Below, one piece after another: positions 7,480 to 17,158 of a DNA stretch of 37,804 nt; the first letter of the stretch is position 1; the number at the start of each line of letters is the position of its first letter. The position numbers were made by a program, and so were the translations under genes. Location: assembly GCA_021582655.1 (NCBI GenBank), contig CP091135.1, forward strand, positions 1,330,590 to 1,368,393. The letters are read 5' to 3'. Below the pieces are notes generated by a model. It saw only the letters and a list, made by a program, of their open reading frames with translations. It had not been told where the DNA came from and searched no databases. This DNA is from Nitrosomonas sp. Its GTDB lineage: Bacteria; Pseudomonadota; Gammaproteobacteria; Burkholderiales; Nitrosomonadaceae.

Positions 7480-8094
7480 ATGACATTATTGCTTTTTGCC
7501 TTAACAGCCTATCTGTTGGGCTCCATTTCGTTCGCCGTGATCGCCAGTTGGATTTTCAAGCTGCCCGACCCCCGCACCTACGGTTCCGGCAACCCGGGCG
7601 CAACCAATGTGCTACGTACCGGCAAAAAAGCGGCGGCGGTCTTGACCCTGCTCGGTGATGCGGGAAAAGGTTGGTTGGCAGTCATGCTGGGACAAATCTA
7701 CGCACCACAATTCGGACTGGGCAATGAAGCCGTAGCGGTTTCCGCAATCGCCGTGTTTTTCGGGCATGTATTCCCGGTTTTTTTGCGCTTCCGAGGCGGC
7801 AAAGGCGTCGCGACTGCCGTTGGCATTCTGTTAGGACTGAATATTGGGGTCGGCCTGTTGGCGATGGCAACCTGGCTCTTTGCCACCATCGTCTGGCGCA
7901 TCTCCTCTCTATCGGCATTAATCGCCGCGACCCTGACCCCGGTTTATGCCTACGGCCTGATGGGCTTCGATCTACTCTCGCAAGCGGTACTGCTGATGTC
8001 GATCACACTGATTTGGCGCCATCAGGAAAATATCGCCAATTTACTGGCCGGTAAGGAAGGTCGCATTGGAGAGAGAAAAACACCGGAATCCTAA
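7480..8094 (+). CDS. plsY: Glycerol-3-phosphate acyltransferase PlsY
   Basis: 204 aa polytopic inner-membrane enzyme that acylates glycerol-3-phosphate using acyl-phosphate, the first step of phospholipid synthesis. The signature loops are present: GSGNPGATNVLR near residue 37 and FRGGKGVAT near 105. About five hydrophobic segments fit the family. The ATG at 7480 (MTLLLFALTAYLLGS) matches typical PlsY starts; a GTG three codons upstream (7471) is possible. A repeat element begins directly after the stop codon. Confidence 0.96.
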   Translation: MTLLLFALTAYLLGSISFAVIASWIFKLPDPRTYGSGNPGATNVLRTGKKAAAVLTLLGDAGKGWLAVMLGQIYAPQFGLGNEAVAVSAIAVFFGHVFPVFLRFRGGKGVATAVGILLGLNIGVGLLAMATWLFATIVWRISSLSALIAATLTPVYAYGLMGFDLLSQAVLLMSITLIWRHQENIANLLAGKEGRIGERKTPES

Positions 8095-8190
8095 GAAAGC
8101 ACTGATTAATTCAGCAAGCAAGATGAAGTGTCAAGCGCGAGCAACACAACAACCGAGGCTTATCAATAAGACAAACAAAATGAATCGTCC
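8095..8190. repeat. Interspersed repeat, copy 1 (left part only)
   Basis: Begins with the shared end sequence GAAAGCACTGATTAATT directly after the plsY stop. It continues with blocks also found at 18001-18132, such as GAGATGAAG-like and ACACAACAACCGAG followed by TATCAA-AAGA. The right half is missing and is replaced by the IS256-family relic. Copies 2 and 3 lie at 18.0 and 30.4 kb. Confidence 0.75.
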
Positions 8191-8221
8191 CGTTTCGTTT
8201 CTTTCAGCACCCAATGAGTAG

Positions 8222-8410
8222 GAATCATTTTCAAACGATACACTGCAATCAAAAATTGTTCTACTCGGTCTGATCAACATCGCAAAAAAATGGTCCGTGC
8301 CGCTGAAAGATTGGAAACTCGCGTTAAATAAGTTTACCATTCAATTCAAGGGCAAAATGTATGGCGCTACTAACCGCTAACCATCGTTTATACAAAATTT
8401 TAATGCCCTC
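8222..8410 (+). pseudogene. IS256-family transposase C-terminal relic with right end
   Basis: An open frame from 8222 to the TAA at 8378-8380 has no start codon and follows an in-frame TAG. Its 52-residue translation includes INIAKKWSVPLKDWKLALNK, which closely resembles the C-terminus of IS256 (mutator)-family transposases (typically NISKKWTMPIRDWKAALN). Six nucleotides after the stop, 8386-8410 (GTTTATACAAAATT then a TAATGCCCTC end) resembles the terminal inverted repeat of this IS family. Nothing of the rest of the transposase is visible, so this is a deletion remnant. Family comparison is from memory. Confidence 0.75.
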
Positions 8411-8554
8411 TTCTAAACAACGCTGCATTGATATTCTGAAAATGAAAATTGCGAACGTTCTAATCCTGTAGCGGCAATCCCGATAGTTTTTCAATGCCTT
8501 GTTATCACCTGAATTCTTTCATCAAAAGATTCTTTTAATTTTACGGACATCGCC
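8411..8554. other. Leader region of acnA
   Basis: The remainder of the 460-bp gap between plsY and the aconitase gene. No ORF, terminator or convincing sigma-70 promoter can be pointed to. The region is AT-rich and must hold the aconitase promoter unless that gene is read through from plsY. Confidence 0.4.
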
Positions 8555-11458
8555 ATGAGTCATAATTTATTCGGTACCTTGCAGGAATTCACCATATCCC
8601 CCAAAAACCACGCGCACTATTATTCATTGCCTGCTTTGGAAAAAAGCGGTATCGGCAAAATTTCCCGCCTGCCAATTTCCATTCGCATCGTGTTGGAATC
8701 AGTGCTGCGCAATTACGACAATAAAAAAATCACCGAAGCGCATATCCGCCAGCTCGCTAACTGGAAACCGGAAGCCGCCAGAGTCGATGAAATACCATTT
8801 GTTGTTTCCCGGATCGTATTGCAGGATTTCACCGGTGTGCCGCTGCTGGTGGATTTGGCTGCCATGCGCAGTGCAGCGGTAAGATTGGGAAAAGATCCAA
8901 AACTGATCGAGCCGCTGGTACCAGTCGATCTGGTGGTGGATCATTCCGTTCAGGTTGATCATTACGGCAGTAATGATGCGCTTAACCAAAATATGTCTAT
9001 TGAATTCTCGCGCAACAATGAGCGCTATCAATTCATCAAATGGGGCATGCAGGCTTTTGACACCTTCAAAGTAATCCCACCCGGTATCGGTATCGTGCAT
9101 CAAGTCAACCTGGAGTATCTGGCACGCGGCGTGCACCGGAAGCACGGGGTGGTTTTTCCGGATACGCTGGTCGGTACCGACTCGCATACCACGATGATCA
9201 ACGGCATCGGTGTCGTCGGTTGGGGTGTCGGCGGAATCGAGGCGGAAGCTGGCATGCTCGGTCAACCGGTATATTTCCTAACACCGGACGTCGTCGGCGT
9301 CAATCTGACTGGGCAATTGCGTGAAGGTGTAACCGCAACCGATCTGGTGTTAACCGTCACGGAGATGCTGCGCAAAGCAAATGTTGTCGGTAAATTTGTT
9401 GAGTTCTTCGGCAAAGGAACCGCTTCACTGGCACTGCCGGATCGTGCAACCATTGCCAATATGGCGCCGGAATATGGTGCCACAATGGGATTTTTCCCGA
9501 TTGACGGTGTGACTGTTGATTATTTCAAAGGTACCGGGCGCACCCAAGAAGAAATTAGCGCATTTCAGCATTATTTTGAGGCCCAAGGAATGTTTGGTAT
9601 CCCATGCTCGGGGGACATTGATTACACTCACGAATTGACACTGGATTTGAGTTCAATCGTTCCTTCACTCGCCGGTCCGAAACGGCCGCAAGATCGCATC
9701 GAACTTACATCTGTCAAGACCAAACTCACCGAGCTGTTCAGTAAATCAGTGAAAGAAAGCGGTTACGGTAAACAACCAGATGATATCGGTCAACGTTATC
9801 CGGTGCGGGATATCGACGCACAAAATTCCGATGTTTGTATTCATATCGGCTCCGCGAGTTTGGATGAAAACAGATCGCCATCACTCAGCGATCGTACACC
9901 GCAAAACACCGTTTCCGCTGAACGACGTATGGTCTCACGCAATATCATGGAAATGACCAGCAACCGACCAACACCGGATCCAATAAATACATTCCCCGAT
10001 CAATCGAGCGCTTTACCGGTCGATTTAGGGCATGGAGACATATTAATCGCCGCTATTACTTCATGCACTAACACCTCGAATCCCAGTGTACTACTTGCTG
10101 CCGGATTATTGGCCAAGAAAGCGGTAGAAAGCGGTCTATCGATCAGCCGTCACATCAAAACCTCGCTCGCCCCCGGATCCCGCGTGGTAACAGATTATCT
10201 GACTGTAACCGGCCTGCTGCCGTATCTGGAGCGGTTAGGTTTCAATATCGTCGGTTATGGCTGCACCACTTGTATTGGTAACGCCGGGCCACTTGCCGAA
10301 CCGATCGAAGAATCGATCGTCAAAAATGATCTCGTCTGTGCCGCCATTTTGTCCGGCAATCGCAATTTTGAAGCACGTATCCATTCAAATATTCGCGCCA
10401 ATTTCCTTGCATCGCCCCCTTTAGTGGTTGCATATGCGATTGCCGGCACGATGATGAAAGATCTGACCGTTGAACCGCTCGGCATTGGTAAAGATAATCG
10501 CCTCGTCTGGTTAAAGGATATTTGGCCCAATAGCGCGGAAATTCATGCATTGCTGCAATACGCCGCAAACGCCGATACCTTTCGGAAATTGTACGGCAAT
10601 CTCACACAGGATCATCCACTATGGAACAATGTAACCTCCATTACCGGACAAACCTACAATTGGCCGCAATCCACGTATATCGCCGAACCACCGTTTTTTC
10701 GGGATTTTTCGCTACAACCTGCGATTTCCGGTGCTTGTAGTGACATCAAAAACGCTTATGCATTAGGTGTATTCGGTGATTCCGTCACCACCGACCACAT
10801 CAGTCCGGCTGGTTCCATTAAGGAATCCTCTCCGGCTGGAAGGTATTTACTCGCACACCATGTCACCAAAGTTGATTTCAACAGCTACGGTGCCCGCCGC
10901 GGTCACCATGAAGTAATGATGCGCGGTACTTTTGCCAATGTACGCATCAAGAATTTGATGATTCCCGGCAGTGAAGGCGGTGTTACGCTCTATCAAGGAA
11001 TTTCGGATACAGCGCCGGAACAAATGAGCATCTACGATGCCGCGATGCAATACCAATCGCAAGGTATCCCCACTGTCGTCTTCGGCGGGAAGGAATACGG
11101 CACCGGATCCAGTCGCGACTGGGCTGCGAAAGGAACTCAACTTTTAGGTGTCAAAGCAGTAATCGCCTCGAGCTTCGAACGCATTCACCGCAGTAACCTG
11201 ATCGGGATGGGCGTACTGCCGTTGCAATTTAAAGGAAATGATAATGTTGAAATGTTAGGTATTCAAGGTAATGAGCAATTCGATATTGTTGGTCTAAACA
11301 ATATTCAGCCACAACAAGATGTTACCTTAATCATTCGCAGCAAAAACGGAAATCAACGCTCCATTCCGTTATTATGCCGCATTGATACTTCAATTGAAGT
11401 TGATTATTACAAGCAAGGCGGCATTCTGCCTTATGTACTGAGAGAATTGATGGTTTAA
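8555..11458 (+). CDS. acnA: Aconitate hydratase A, with a ~70-residue internal insertion
   Basis: 967 aa, clearly longer than E. coli AcnA (891). It interconverts citrate and isocitrate in the TCA cycle. The [4Fe-4S] ligands are Cys504 (SCTNTSNPS), Cys570 and Cys573 ([10 protein letters not shown]), with the same 66/3 spacing as E. coli Cys435/501/504. [20 protein letters not shown] and the swivelling-domain [11 protein letters not shown] motif are also intact. The extra length therefore lies before Cys504, within about residues 395-490, a polar stretch rich in Asn, Ser, Asp and Arg. The protein should be active; the insertion's role is unknown. There is no strong ribosome-binding site before the ATG. 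Confidence 0.96.
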   Translation: MSHNLFGTLQEFTISPKNHAHYYSLPALEKSGIGKISRLPISIRIVLESVLRNYDNKKITEAHIRQLANWKPEAARVDEIPFVVSRIVLQDFTGVPLLVDLAAMRSAAVRLGKDPKLIEPLVPVDLVVDHSVQVDHYGSNDALNQNMSIEFSRNNERYQFIKWGMQAFDTFKVIPPGIGIVHQVNLEYLARGVHRKHGVVFPDTLVGTDSHTTMINGIGVVGWGVGGIEAEAGMLGQPVYFLTPDVVGVNLTGQLREGVTATDLVLTVTEMLRKANVVGKFVEFFGKGTASLALPDRATIANMAPEYGATMGFFPIDGVTVDYFKGTGRTQEEISAFQHYFEAQGMFGIPCSGDIDYTHELTLDLSSIVPSLAGPKRPQDRIELTSVKTKLTELFSKSVKESGYGKQPDDIGQRYPVRDIDAQNSDVCIHIGSASLDENRSPSLSDRTPQNTVSAERRMVSRNIMEMTSNRPTPDPINTFPDQSSALPVDLGHGDILIAAITSCTNTSNPSVLLAAGLLAKKAVESGLSISRHIKTSLAPGSRVVTDYLTVTGLLPYLERLGFNIVGYGCTTCIGNAGPLAEPIEESIVKNDLVCAAILSGNRNFEARIHSNIRANFLASPPLVVAYAIAGTMMKDLTVEPLGIGKDNRLVWLKDIWPNSAEIHALLQYAANADTFRKLYGNLTQDHPLWNNVTSITGQTYNWPQSTYIAEPPFFRDFSLQPAISGACSDIKNAYALGVFGDSVTTDHISPAGSIKESSPAGRYLLAHHVTKVDFNSYGARRGHHEVMMRGTFANVRIKNLMIPGSEGGVTLYQGISDTAPEQMSIYDAAMQYQSQGIPTVVFGGKEYGTGSSRDWAAKGTQLLGVKAVIASSFERIHRSNLIGMGVLPLQFKGNDNVEMLGIQGNEQFDIVGLNNIQPQQDVTLIIRSKNGNQRSIPLLCRIDTSIEVDYYKQGGILPYVLRELMV

Positions 11459-11475
11459 TATAGACTGGAGCTACT

Positions 11476-11505
11476 GCTCATTGGAAACTATCAGTTCCAA
11501 TGAGC
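11476..11505. terminator. Hairpin between convergent acnA and peroxiredoxin genes
   Basis: A perfect 11-bp inverted repeat (GCTCATTGGAA / TTCCAATGAGC) with an 8-nt loop, 17 nt after the acnA stop and between convergent genes. No T-run follows on either strand, so it may be a factor-assisted terminator or an mRNA 3'-end stabiliser. Confidence 0.6.
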
Positions 11506-11533
11506 AATCGCATCACGTCGAGTACGAGTACGA

Positions 11534-11995
11534 TTACAATCCTGCAATGCAGTCAAAAACATCCTTTACGTGCCCAGGTACTTTGACACCGCGCCATTCT
11601 CTGCGCAATATACCCTGCGCGTCGACGACAAAGGTGCTGCGTTCAATGCCGCGGACTTGTTTGCCGTACATATTTTTCATCTTCATCACACCGAATAAAT
11701 CGCAAACTTTTTCATTCGTATCGCTGAGCAATTCAAATGGAAATCCCATTTTTGCTTTAAATTGCTCATGAGAGTCGAGCGCATCACGGGAAACACCAAC
11801 AACAATACAGTTTTTCTCTGTAAATGCAGTCCAGTGATCACGAAAATCCTGACCTTCCGTAGTGCATCCCGGAGTGTCGTCTTTGGGATAGAAGTAAATA
11901 ACGATCGTTTTACCCAGATGATTCGCCAAGGAAAATTCACCCCCTCCGGTTGTGGGCAATACAAAATTCCCCACCGGATGATCGAGTTTTATCAT
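11534..11995 (-). CDS. Peroxiredoxin, BCP/PrxQ type
   Basis: 153 aa thiol peroxidase that reduces hydrogen peroxide and organic peroxides. The peroxidatic cysteine is Cys44 in YPKDDTPGCTTEGQDF. The resolving cysteine found five residues later in E. coli BCP is Gln49 here; the remaining cysteines are C63, C98 and C149, so recycling probably uses another cysteine or an external thiol. The start is set by an AAAGG site that overlaps the ccmI stop codon, only 9 nt away. The gene therefore appears to be the last member of the ccm operon. Confidence 0.94.
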   Translation of the reverse strand: MIKLDHPVGNFVLPTTGGGEFSLANHLGKTIVIYFYPKDDTPGCTTEGQDFRDHWTAFTEKNCIVVGVSRDALDSHEQFKAKMGFPFELLSDTNEKVCDLFGVMKMKNMYGKQVRGIERSTFVVDAQGILRREWRGVKVPGHVKDVFDCIAGL

Positions 11996-12004
11996 AATCG
12001 CCTT

Positions 12005-13360
12005 TCAAGGAATTTGCCGGTCAATTACAATCGAAATGTCATTATTACCCAGCCTGACCGGCTCGCTGAAACCTTGCAAATCGCCACTGGCCGGGACCGC
12101 TTGACCAGATTTAGAAATTCTCGCTTCGATCACAACCTCTGGAAAGCTGGACATCTTCATGGTCGGCATCATCGCCATATCATCCGTCAGTGTGAATGAC
12201 GCCGGCAAATCGCGCACCGACAAGCGCAGAATGGCCAACGGCATTTTAGGTCCTGTTTTAGCACGTGCATAAATAAATAACGTGTCATTGGGCGATGCTT
12301 TTGAAGCTAACTCTGCTCGAATACTTACTTGGCCGGATATTGATAACGTCTTGACCGAGTTATCAGAATTAACTTCAGCCACCGCTGCCGGCGTTGTAGC
12401 CTGATGCTCCGGTTGAGAAGGTTTTTCAGCTTTCGCAGTAACACCGGTATCGGCAACTGGTTGCTCGGTTGCCGGAGTTATTCCACCGGAAGCCAGCAAT
12501 TTAGCTTCTGCAATACTGTCCCGAACAGATTTCGCTAGGGGAGTATCGGTAGGAAGTGTTGCCAGTAATTTTTCCCAATGTGAGGAAGCGGCAAGATAAT
12601 TTTCCTGCTCGAATTCCGCATGCCCCGCCAAGGCTAATGCCGGAGGATACTGCGGATCAATCCTCAGCGCCTCGTAAAGTAGTTCCGTTGGCTTACCAGC
12701 CAACGTGCCTTGATTCTTAAGCCCCAAAGTACGCGCATAATCACTGAGAATCTGAGGATTACTCGGTACCAATTCAATGAGCTTGGCATAAGCATTACCG
12801 GCTTCGGCAAAACGCTCCATGGCCGAGTAGGTTCGTGCCAGCATCAACCATCCTTCGGCATCCTCTGGATTATTGCTTAATCTAGCAACAAGATTTTCCA
12901 CTGCCATAGAAAAATCATGACCGCTCAAATCATTCGAATCCCCGCCACTGTGCATTTGTGTCGCACTTGCTAACTGTGCTTGTGGCAATAATCCGCGCGT
13001 ATCTCCAATATTTAAATATAAAGAGACAGCAGCTAATGGCAATCCCAAGGTAACGACAGTTGCCAGTGCGATATTTTGAAATTTCTTATTTTGCTGCAGC
13101 GCAACCTTGCCATGCACGGTGACATCCTGCAGCATACGCTGCTGCAATTCTTGTTTACTTTTATCGTACTGCTCCTGGCTCAGGATATCGTTCTCCAAAT
13201 CCCTGTCAAGTTCGGCGATTTGATCGCGATAAACCGAGATATTAACAGCATCGTGCTCTATATTTGCCAATTGAGCATTTTTGTGACGCAGTAACGTAGG
13301 CACAACAAACAGCAATGCCACTACGATGAATATGCCGCATATTACCCAAAAAGCCGTCAT
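12005..13360 (-). CDS. ccmI: Cytochrome c biogenesis protein CcmI
   Basis: 451 aa. CcmI is the apocytochrome c chaperone of System I and works with CcmF and CcmH. The N-terminus (MTAFWVICGIFIVVALLFVV) is a membrane helix, followed by a cytoplasmic coiled-coil loop (YRDQIAELDRDLENDILSQE), a second membrane helix near residue 100, a TPR region (about 155-280), and a long C-terminal periplasmic domain joined by an Ala/Pro/Glu-rich linker. It starts with a 4-bp ATGA overlap with the ccmH stop. The full-length form with the C-terminal domain is the CcmI/CycH type. Confidence 0.94.
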   Translation of the reverse strand: MTAFWVICGIFIVVALLFVVPTLLRHKNAQLANIEHDAVNISVYRDQIAELDRDLENDILSQEQYDKSKQELQQRMLQDVTVHGKVALQQNKKFQNIALATVVTLGLPLAAVSLYLNIGDTRGLLPQAQLASATQMHSGGDSNDLSGHDFSMAVENLVARLSNNPEDAEGWLMLARTYSAMERFAEAGNAYAKLIELVPSNPQILSDYARTLGLKNQGTLAGKPTELLYEALRIDPQYPPALALAGHAEFEQENYLAASSHWEKLLATLPTDTPLAKSVRDSIAEAKLLASGGITPATEQPVADTGVTAKAEKPSQPEHQATTPAAVAEVNSDNSVKTLSISGQVSIRAELASKASPNDTLFIYARAKTGPKMPLAILRLSVRDLPASFTLTDDMAMMPTMKMSSFPEVVIEARISKSGQAVPASGDLQGFSEPVRLGNNDISIVIDRQIP

Positions 13361-13854
13361 ACGTTTTTACCTTTTTTTTCTTCGTTAAGTAACGCTTCCG
13401 CTTGTTCGAGCTGCTCGTGGGATAGTGTGACCTCTTCAATTTGTACCCGTCGGCGCTTTAAATGAACAATCAACGCGATCAGCGCGATTACAAATAAAGC
13501 GACCGGGCCAAACCAAAGAAAAATGGTCGTTGGTTTCATCGGCGGGTTATAAAGTATAAAATCTCCATAACGATCAACCAGAAATTGAATAATTTCTTCA
13601 TCGGTCTTATTTGCTTTGATTTGCTCTCTGATTTCACGGCGAATATCGTTTGAGAATTCAGCACGCGAATCGGAAATGGGTTCGTTTTGACAAACCAGGC
13701 AGCGTAAATCCATCGTCAAAGCCAGCATCCGCTTCTCGATTACCGGATCCTCGGCGACCGGAATCGCTTCCTTGGTCCAGCCTGATAGCGGGATTAGCAG
13801 CGATAAAAAAACTAACAACAATACTTTCATTACATCCGTTAATCCATACGCCAT
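13357..13854 (-). CDS. ccmH: Cytochrome c maturation protein CcmH (CcmL)
   Basis: 165 aa. Thiol-disulfide component of the heme-ligation complex, facing the periplasm. The redox motif LRCLVCQN (Cys52, Cys55) is canonical, followed by DIRREIREQI, and a membrane helix lies near the C-terminus (about 105-125). A signal peptide covers residues 9-27. Two starts are possible: the ATG at 13854, with AAAGG 8 nt upstream, or 13830, which gives a more conventional signal peptide but has a weak ribosome-binding site. I prefer 13854. Short form without the E. coli C-terminal TPR part, which is encoded separately as ccmI. Confidence 0.95.
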   Translation of the reverse strand: MAYGLTDVMKVLLLVFLSLLIPLSGWTKEAIPVAEDPVIEKRMLALTMDLRCLVCQNEPISDSRAEFSNDIRREIREQIKANKTDEEIIQFLVDRYGDFILYNPPMKPTTIFLWFGPVALFVIALIALIVHLKRRRVQIEEVTLSHEQLEQAEALLNEEKKGKNV

Positions 13855-13879
13855 AAAATCAGCCTTTGTCGTTTTAATA

Positions 13880-14410
13880 CTACGTTTGCTGTTGCAATTC
13901 TTTGATCAGCGGAAGAATGGTTTTTTCCAATGAATCCACCGTAACAGGTCCAATCTGTTTATGCTTGATGATACCTTTCTTGTCAATGACGTAGGTTTCC
14001 GGTACACCATACACACCGTAATCAATGCCCACTTTTCCATCGAGATCGACGATGCTGATAGCGTATGGATCACCATAACGTTTCAGCCATTGCAATGCGG
14101 TATTACGTTCATCTTTATAGTTAAGGCCATAAATTGGCACAATCCCCGATTTCGCCAATTGCACCAAGAGCGGATGCTCGTCACGACAAGCTACGCACCA
14201 CGAGGCCCACACATTCAGCATCCAAACCTTACCCAGATTTTCGTCGGATGACATCACCTTATCGGGTTCATGCAAATGATTAAGTTGAAATTTGGGTGCC
14301 GGTTTGTCGATCAGTGGAGAAGGCACTTGCCGAGGATTTAATGTCAATCCCACCAGCAAAAATGCCGCCAACACCATGAATGCAAATAAAGGCAACAAAT
14401 AACGCATCAT
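13880..14410 (-). CDS. ccmG: Thiol:disulfide interchange protein CcmG/DsbE
   Basis: 176 aa membrane-anchored periplasmic thioredoxin-fold protein that keeps apocytochrome or CcmH thiols reduced. An N-terminal helix (residues 1-22) is followed by the thioredoxin domain with active site WASWCVACRDEHP (Cys72, Cys75) and the cis-proline segment GVPETYVID. Its ATG overlaps the ccmF stop by 4 bp, showing coupled translation. Confidence 0.96.
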   Translation of the reverse strand: MMRYLLPLFAFMVLAAFLLVGLTLNPRQVPSPLIDKPAPKFQLNHLHEPDKVMSSDENLGKVWMLNVWASWCVACRDEHPLLVQLAKSGIVPIYGLNYKDERNTALQWLKRYGDPYAISIVDLDGKVGIDYGVYGVPETYVIDKKGIIKHKQIGPVTVDSLEKTILPLIKELQQQT

Positions 14411-16461
14411 GGCTTGGTTGTCTCCGTTGCCAATTCAATTTTGGATACAACAGGAGAAACTGCGGCAGGAGCCTCCTCCGGTTGATGTTCGACTTCCGTT
14501 TCTTTAGGCGACACTGATTTCTTTTTGGTGATTCTCAGACGATAACGACGATCGGTTACCGATGTGATACCACCAATTGCCATTAGCATACATCCCAACC
14601 ATACCCAATCAACAAAAGGCTTATGATACGCACGCACCACCCAAGCGCCATTCGATAATGGCTCTCCCAATGCCACGTAAAGATCTCGAAAAATTCCCGT
14701 ATCAATAGCAGCTTCTGTCATAGCCATTCCAGAGGCGTTATAGGTGCGCTTTTCAGGATATAAGTAGCGTATAAATTTATCGTCTTCGAAAACACCGATA
14801 TCACCACGTACTGCCTTGTAATTTGGCCCAATAACATCGCTTGTGCCATTAAACTGAAATGTATAACCGCCAACACTCACCTTACTGCCGATCTCCATGC
14901 GCACGTCTTTTTCGGTTTCGTAACTGTTTACCAGCGTAACACCGATAATAAATACGGCCACTCCTAAGTGTGCCAAGTGCATACCGTAATAACTTCTCGA
15001 TTGTTTGGCCAGCTTAGCAAATATACTTCCCTCTCCGCTATTATCTAGGCGATGCTTAATATTAACTAATGCACATACGATAATCCAAAATGCCAGCAAT
15101 AGTCCGAAGCTGACCAATGGTTTCCATTCCCCCATAAAATAAGGCGCAATCAAAGCCGATACAACACTCACCGCAAACGCCCAACGCAAACGAACCACTA
15201 ATGCAGGCAGACTCGTTTGTTTCCAACGCGCAATAGGTCCGATCCCGATTAGAAAAATTGCGGGTGTCATGACTGGAACGAAAACTGCATCGAAATATGG
15301 GGGCCCAACGGATAGCTTTCCCAGCCCCAAAGCATCGATCAGCAACGGATAAAGAGTACCCAGAAGCACGCTCGCCGCTGCTACCAATAACAATATGTTA
15401 TTGGATAACAGCATAGACTCTCGCGAAATCAAATCAAACTTCCCGCCTAAACCAACCTTGGGTGCACGCCACGCAAATAACACTAAAGAACAGCTGATTA
15501 CAACAAACAAAAAAGCCAAAATAAACACACCGCGAGCAGGATCGGTCGCAAATGCATGAACGGAAGTCAATACACCCGAACGGACCAGAAAAGTTCCCAA
15601 TAAACTCAATGCAAATGCGCAAATCGCTAATAGTACAGTCCAGCTTTTAAAGCTGCCCCGCTTCTCGGTAACCGCCAAAGAGTGAACCAAGGCCGTACCA
15701 ACCAGCCATGGCATGAAAGAAGCATTTTCAACCGGATCCCAAAACCACCATCCTCCCCACCCCAGCTCATAGTACGCCCACCAACTACCCAGCATAATAC
15801 CGAACGTCAGAAACACCCATGCAACAATCGTCCAGGGACGCGACCAACGCGCCCATGTCGCGTCAAGCTTTCCACTTAATAATGCTGCAATTGCAAATGC
15901 GAATGCGATCGAGAACCCGACATAACCCATATAAAGCATCGGCGGATGAATCACCATGCCAGGATCTTGCAACAAAGGATTCAAATCGCTTCCTTCGATA
16001 GCGGCAGGCAATAGTCGATCGAATGGATTAGAAGTTATCAGCATAAACAAATAAAAACCAATGCTGATCAATCCTAAAACACCCAACACACGCGCTACAA
16101 TATCATCCGGTAATTGCTTACTGAAAACACTGACCGCAACAGACCACCCAGCCAGCATCAATACCCACAGCAGCAACGAACCTTCATGCGAACCCCATGT
16201 AGCCGCAAACCTATACTGGAGAGGCAATTCCGTATTGGAATTCTTCGCCACATTCAGTACGGAAAAATCACTGGTGACAAAAGAATAGGCCAAACATAAG
16301 AACGCGATAAAAACAAACACGAATTGACCTTGAACGACAGGCCTTGCGAGGTTGATCAGAGAAGGAATACCGCGCGCTGCTCCAATAATGGGCAAAGTTC
16401 CTTGAATGCTTGCCAAAAGAAGCGCGAGTATTAATGAAAAGTTACCTATTTCTGGAATCAT
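14407..16461 (-). CDS. ccmF: Heme lyase CcmF
   Basis: 684 aa polytopic membrane protein that attaches heme to apocytochrome c. The tryptophan-rich WWD motif is intact (GWGGWWFWDPVENASFMPWL), with the flanking conserved histidines in MVIHPPMLYMGYVGFS and LVHSLAV. More than a dozen membrane segments are visible and a charged Pro/Glu-rich tail ends the protein. A 69-nt gap separates it from ccmE upstream. The ribosome-binding site is weak. Confidence 0.97.
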   Translation of the reverse strand: MIPEIGNFSLILALLLASIQGTLPIIGAARGIPSLINLARPVVQGQFVFVFIAFLCLAYSFVTSDFSVLNVAKNSNTELPLQYRFAATWGSHEGSLLLWVLMLAGWSVAVSVFSKQLPDDIVARVLGVLGLISIGFYLFMLITSNPFDRLLPAAIEGSDLNPLLQDPGMVIHPPMLYMGYVGFSIAFAFAIAALLSGKLDATWARWSRPWTIVAWVFLTFGIMLGSWWAYYELGWGGWWFWDPVENASFMPWLVGTALVHSLAVTEKRGSFKSWTVLLAICAFALSLLGTFLVRSGVLTSVHAFATDPARGVFILAFLFVVISCSLVLFAWRAPKVGLGGKFDLISRESMLLSNNILLLVAAASVLLGTLYPLLIDALGLGKLSVGPPYFDAVFVPVMTPAIFLIGIGPIARWKQTSLPALVVRLRWAFAVSVVSALIAPYFMGEWKPLVSFGLLLAFWIIVCALVNIKHRLDNSGEGSIFAKLAKQSRSYYGMHLAHLGVAVFIIGVTLVNSYETEKDVRMEIGSKVSVGGYTFQFNGTSDVIGPNYKAVRGDIGVFEDDKFIRYLYPEKRTYNASGMAMTEAAIDTGIFRDLYVALGEPLSNGAWVVRAYHKPFVDWVWLGCMLMAIGGITSVTDRRYRLRITKKKSVSPKETEVEHQPEEAPAAVSPVVSKIELATETTKP

Positions 16462-16530
16462 AATGTTAGTTATTGAAGTTTATTTGGAATTAATTGGAGA
16501 CTTCCCAGAGACGCATTGGGAAAACCATTA

Positions 16531-16977
16531 CTACTCTAATGATGCTTTTTGCGCTTTAGCTGCTCTTTCCAGTGCTTCTGCGGCCTCTGGCGGCATATAA
16601 TTTTCATCGTGCTTGGCAAGTACTTCATCCGCTAAAAAAATCCCTTCAGCAGATACTTTTCCTTGTGCAACAACACCTTTTCCTTCTCGAAACAAATCTG
16701 GCAGGATACCTGTATAAACGACTGGGATTGTTTCAGCTGTGTCGGTAATTGCAAAACGTACTGTCGTCGAACCATCTTCACGCTTCACACTACCTTCGGC
16801 AACCAAACCACCAACACGGAAACTCTTTCCGATAGGCGCTTCTTTTGCTACGACCTGTGTCGGACTGAAGAAAAAAACCAAATTACTTTGAAATGCATTT
16901 AAAACCAGAAAAGCTGAAAAACCCAATGCCGTAACACCTGCGGCGATCATTGCCAGTTTCTTATGACGCGGTTTCAT
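16531..16977 (-). CDS. ccmE: Periplasmic heme chaperone CcmE
   Basis: 148 aa. A single N-terminal membrane helix (residues 8-27) anchors an OB-fold domain. The covalent heme-binding histidine is His123 in [12 protein letters not shown], with Tyr127 in the HxxxY arrangement. CcmE receives heme from CcmC and hands it to CcmF. Its start lies inside the 3' end of ccmD (17-bp overlap). Confidence 0.96.
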   Translation of the reverse strand: MKPRHKKLAMIAAGVTALGFSAFLVLNAFQSNLVFFFSPTQVVAKEAPIGKSFRVGGLVAEGSVKREDGSTTVRFAITDTAETIPVVYTGILPDLFREGKGVVAQGKVSAEGIFLADEVLAKHDENYMPPEAAEALERAAKAQKASLE

Positions 16978-17158
16978 TTTTTATCTCGTTGTTGTCTAAA
17001 TCGTGGATGAGACTATACTGTTTTTGTAAAGTTCGTCGCCGCCTGGAAATTAACCAAACTTCGCCGATTATGCAAGCAAATGTCACGATATACGAGCCCC
17101 ATACATAAAAAGCGTAACCGCCCATGGCGAAAAACTCCGACCAATTCGATCCATTCAC
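16961..17158 (-). CDS. ccmD: Heme exporter protein CcmD
   Basis: 65 aa single-pass membrane protein that assists release of holo-CcmE from the CcmABC complex. The sequence [20 protein letters not shown] followed by a basic RRRR stretch is typical. The start is a GTG at 17158 that overlaps the ccmC TGA (GTGA) and has AGGAG 7 nt upstream. A longer in-frame ATG at 17194 is unlikely because of this arrangement. Confidence 0.9.
   Translation of the reverse strand: MNGSNWSEFFAMGGYAFYVWGSYIVTFACIIGEVWLISRRRRTLQKQYSLIHDLDNNEIKNETAS

Noticed and set aside
8131-8340. 69-codon minus-strand ORF between plsY and acnA
   Set aside because: It runs across repeat copy 1 and antisense to the IS256 relic; no ribosome-binding site or recognisable domain.
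8402-8470. 22-codon plus-strand ORF upstream of acnA, considered as a leader peptide
   Set aside because: No ribosome-binding site, no run of regulatory codons and no attenuator-like hairpin after it.
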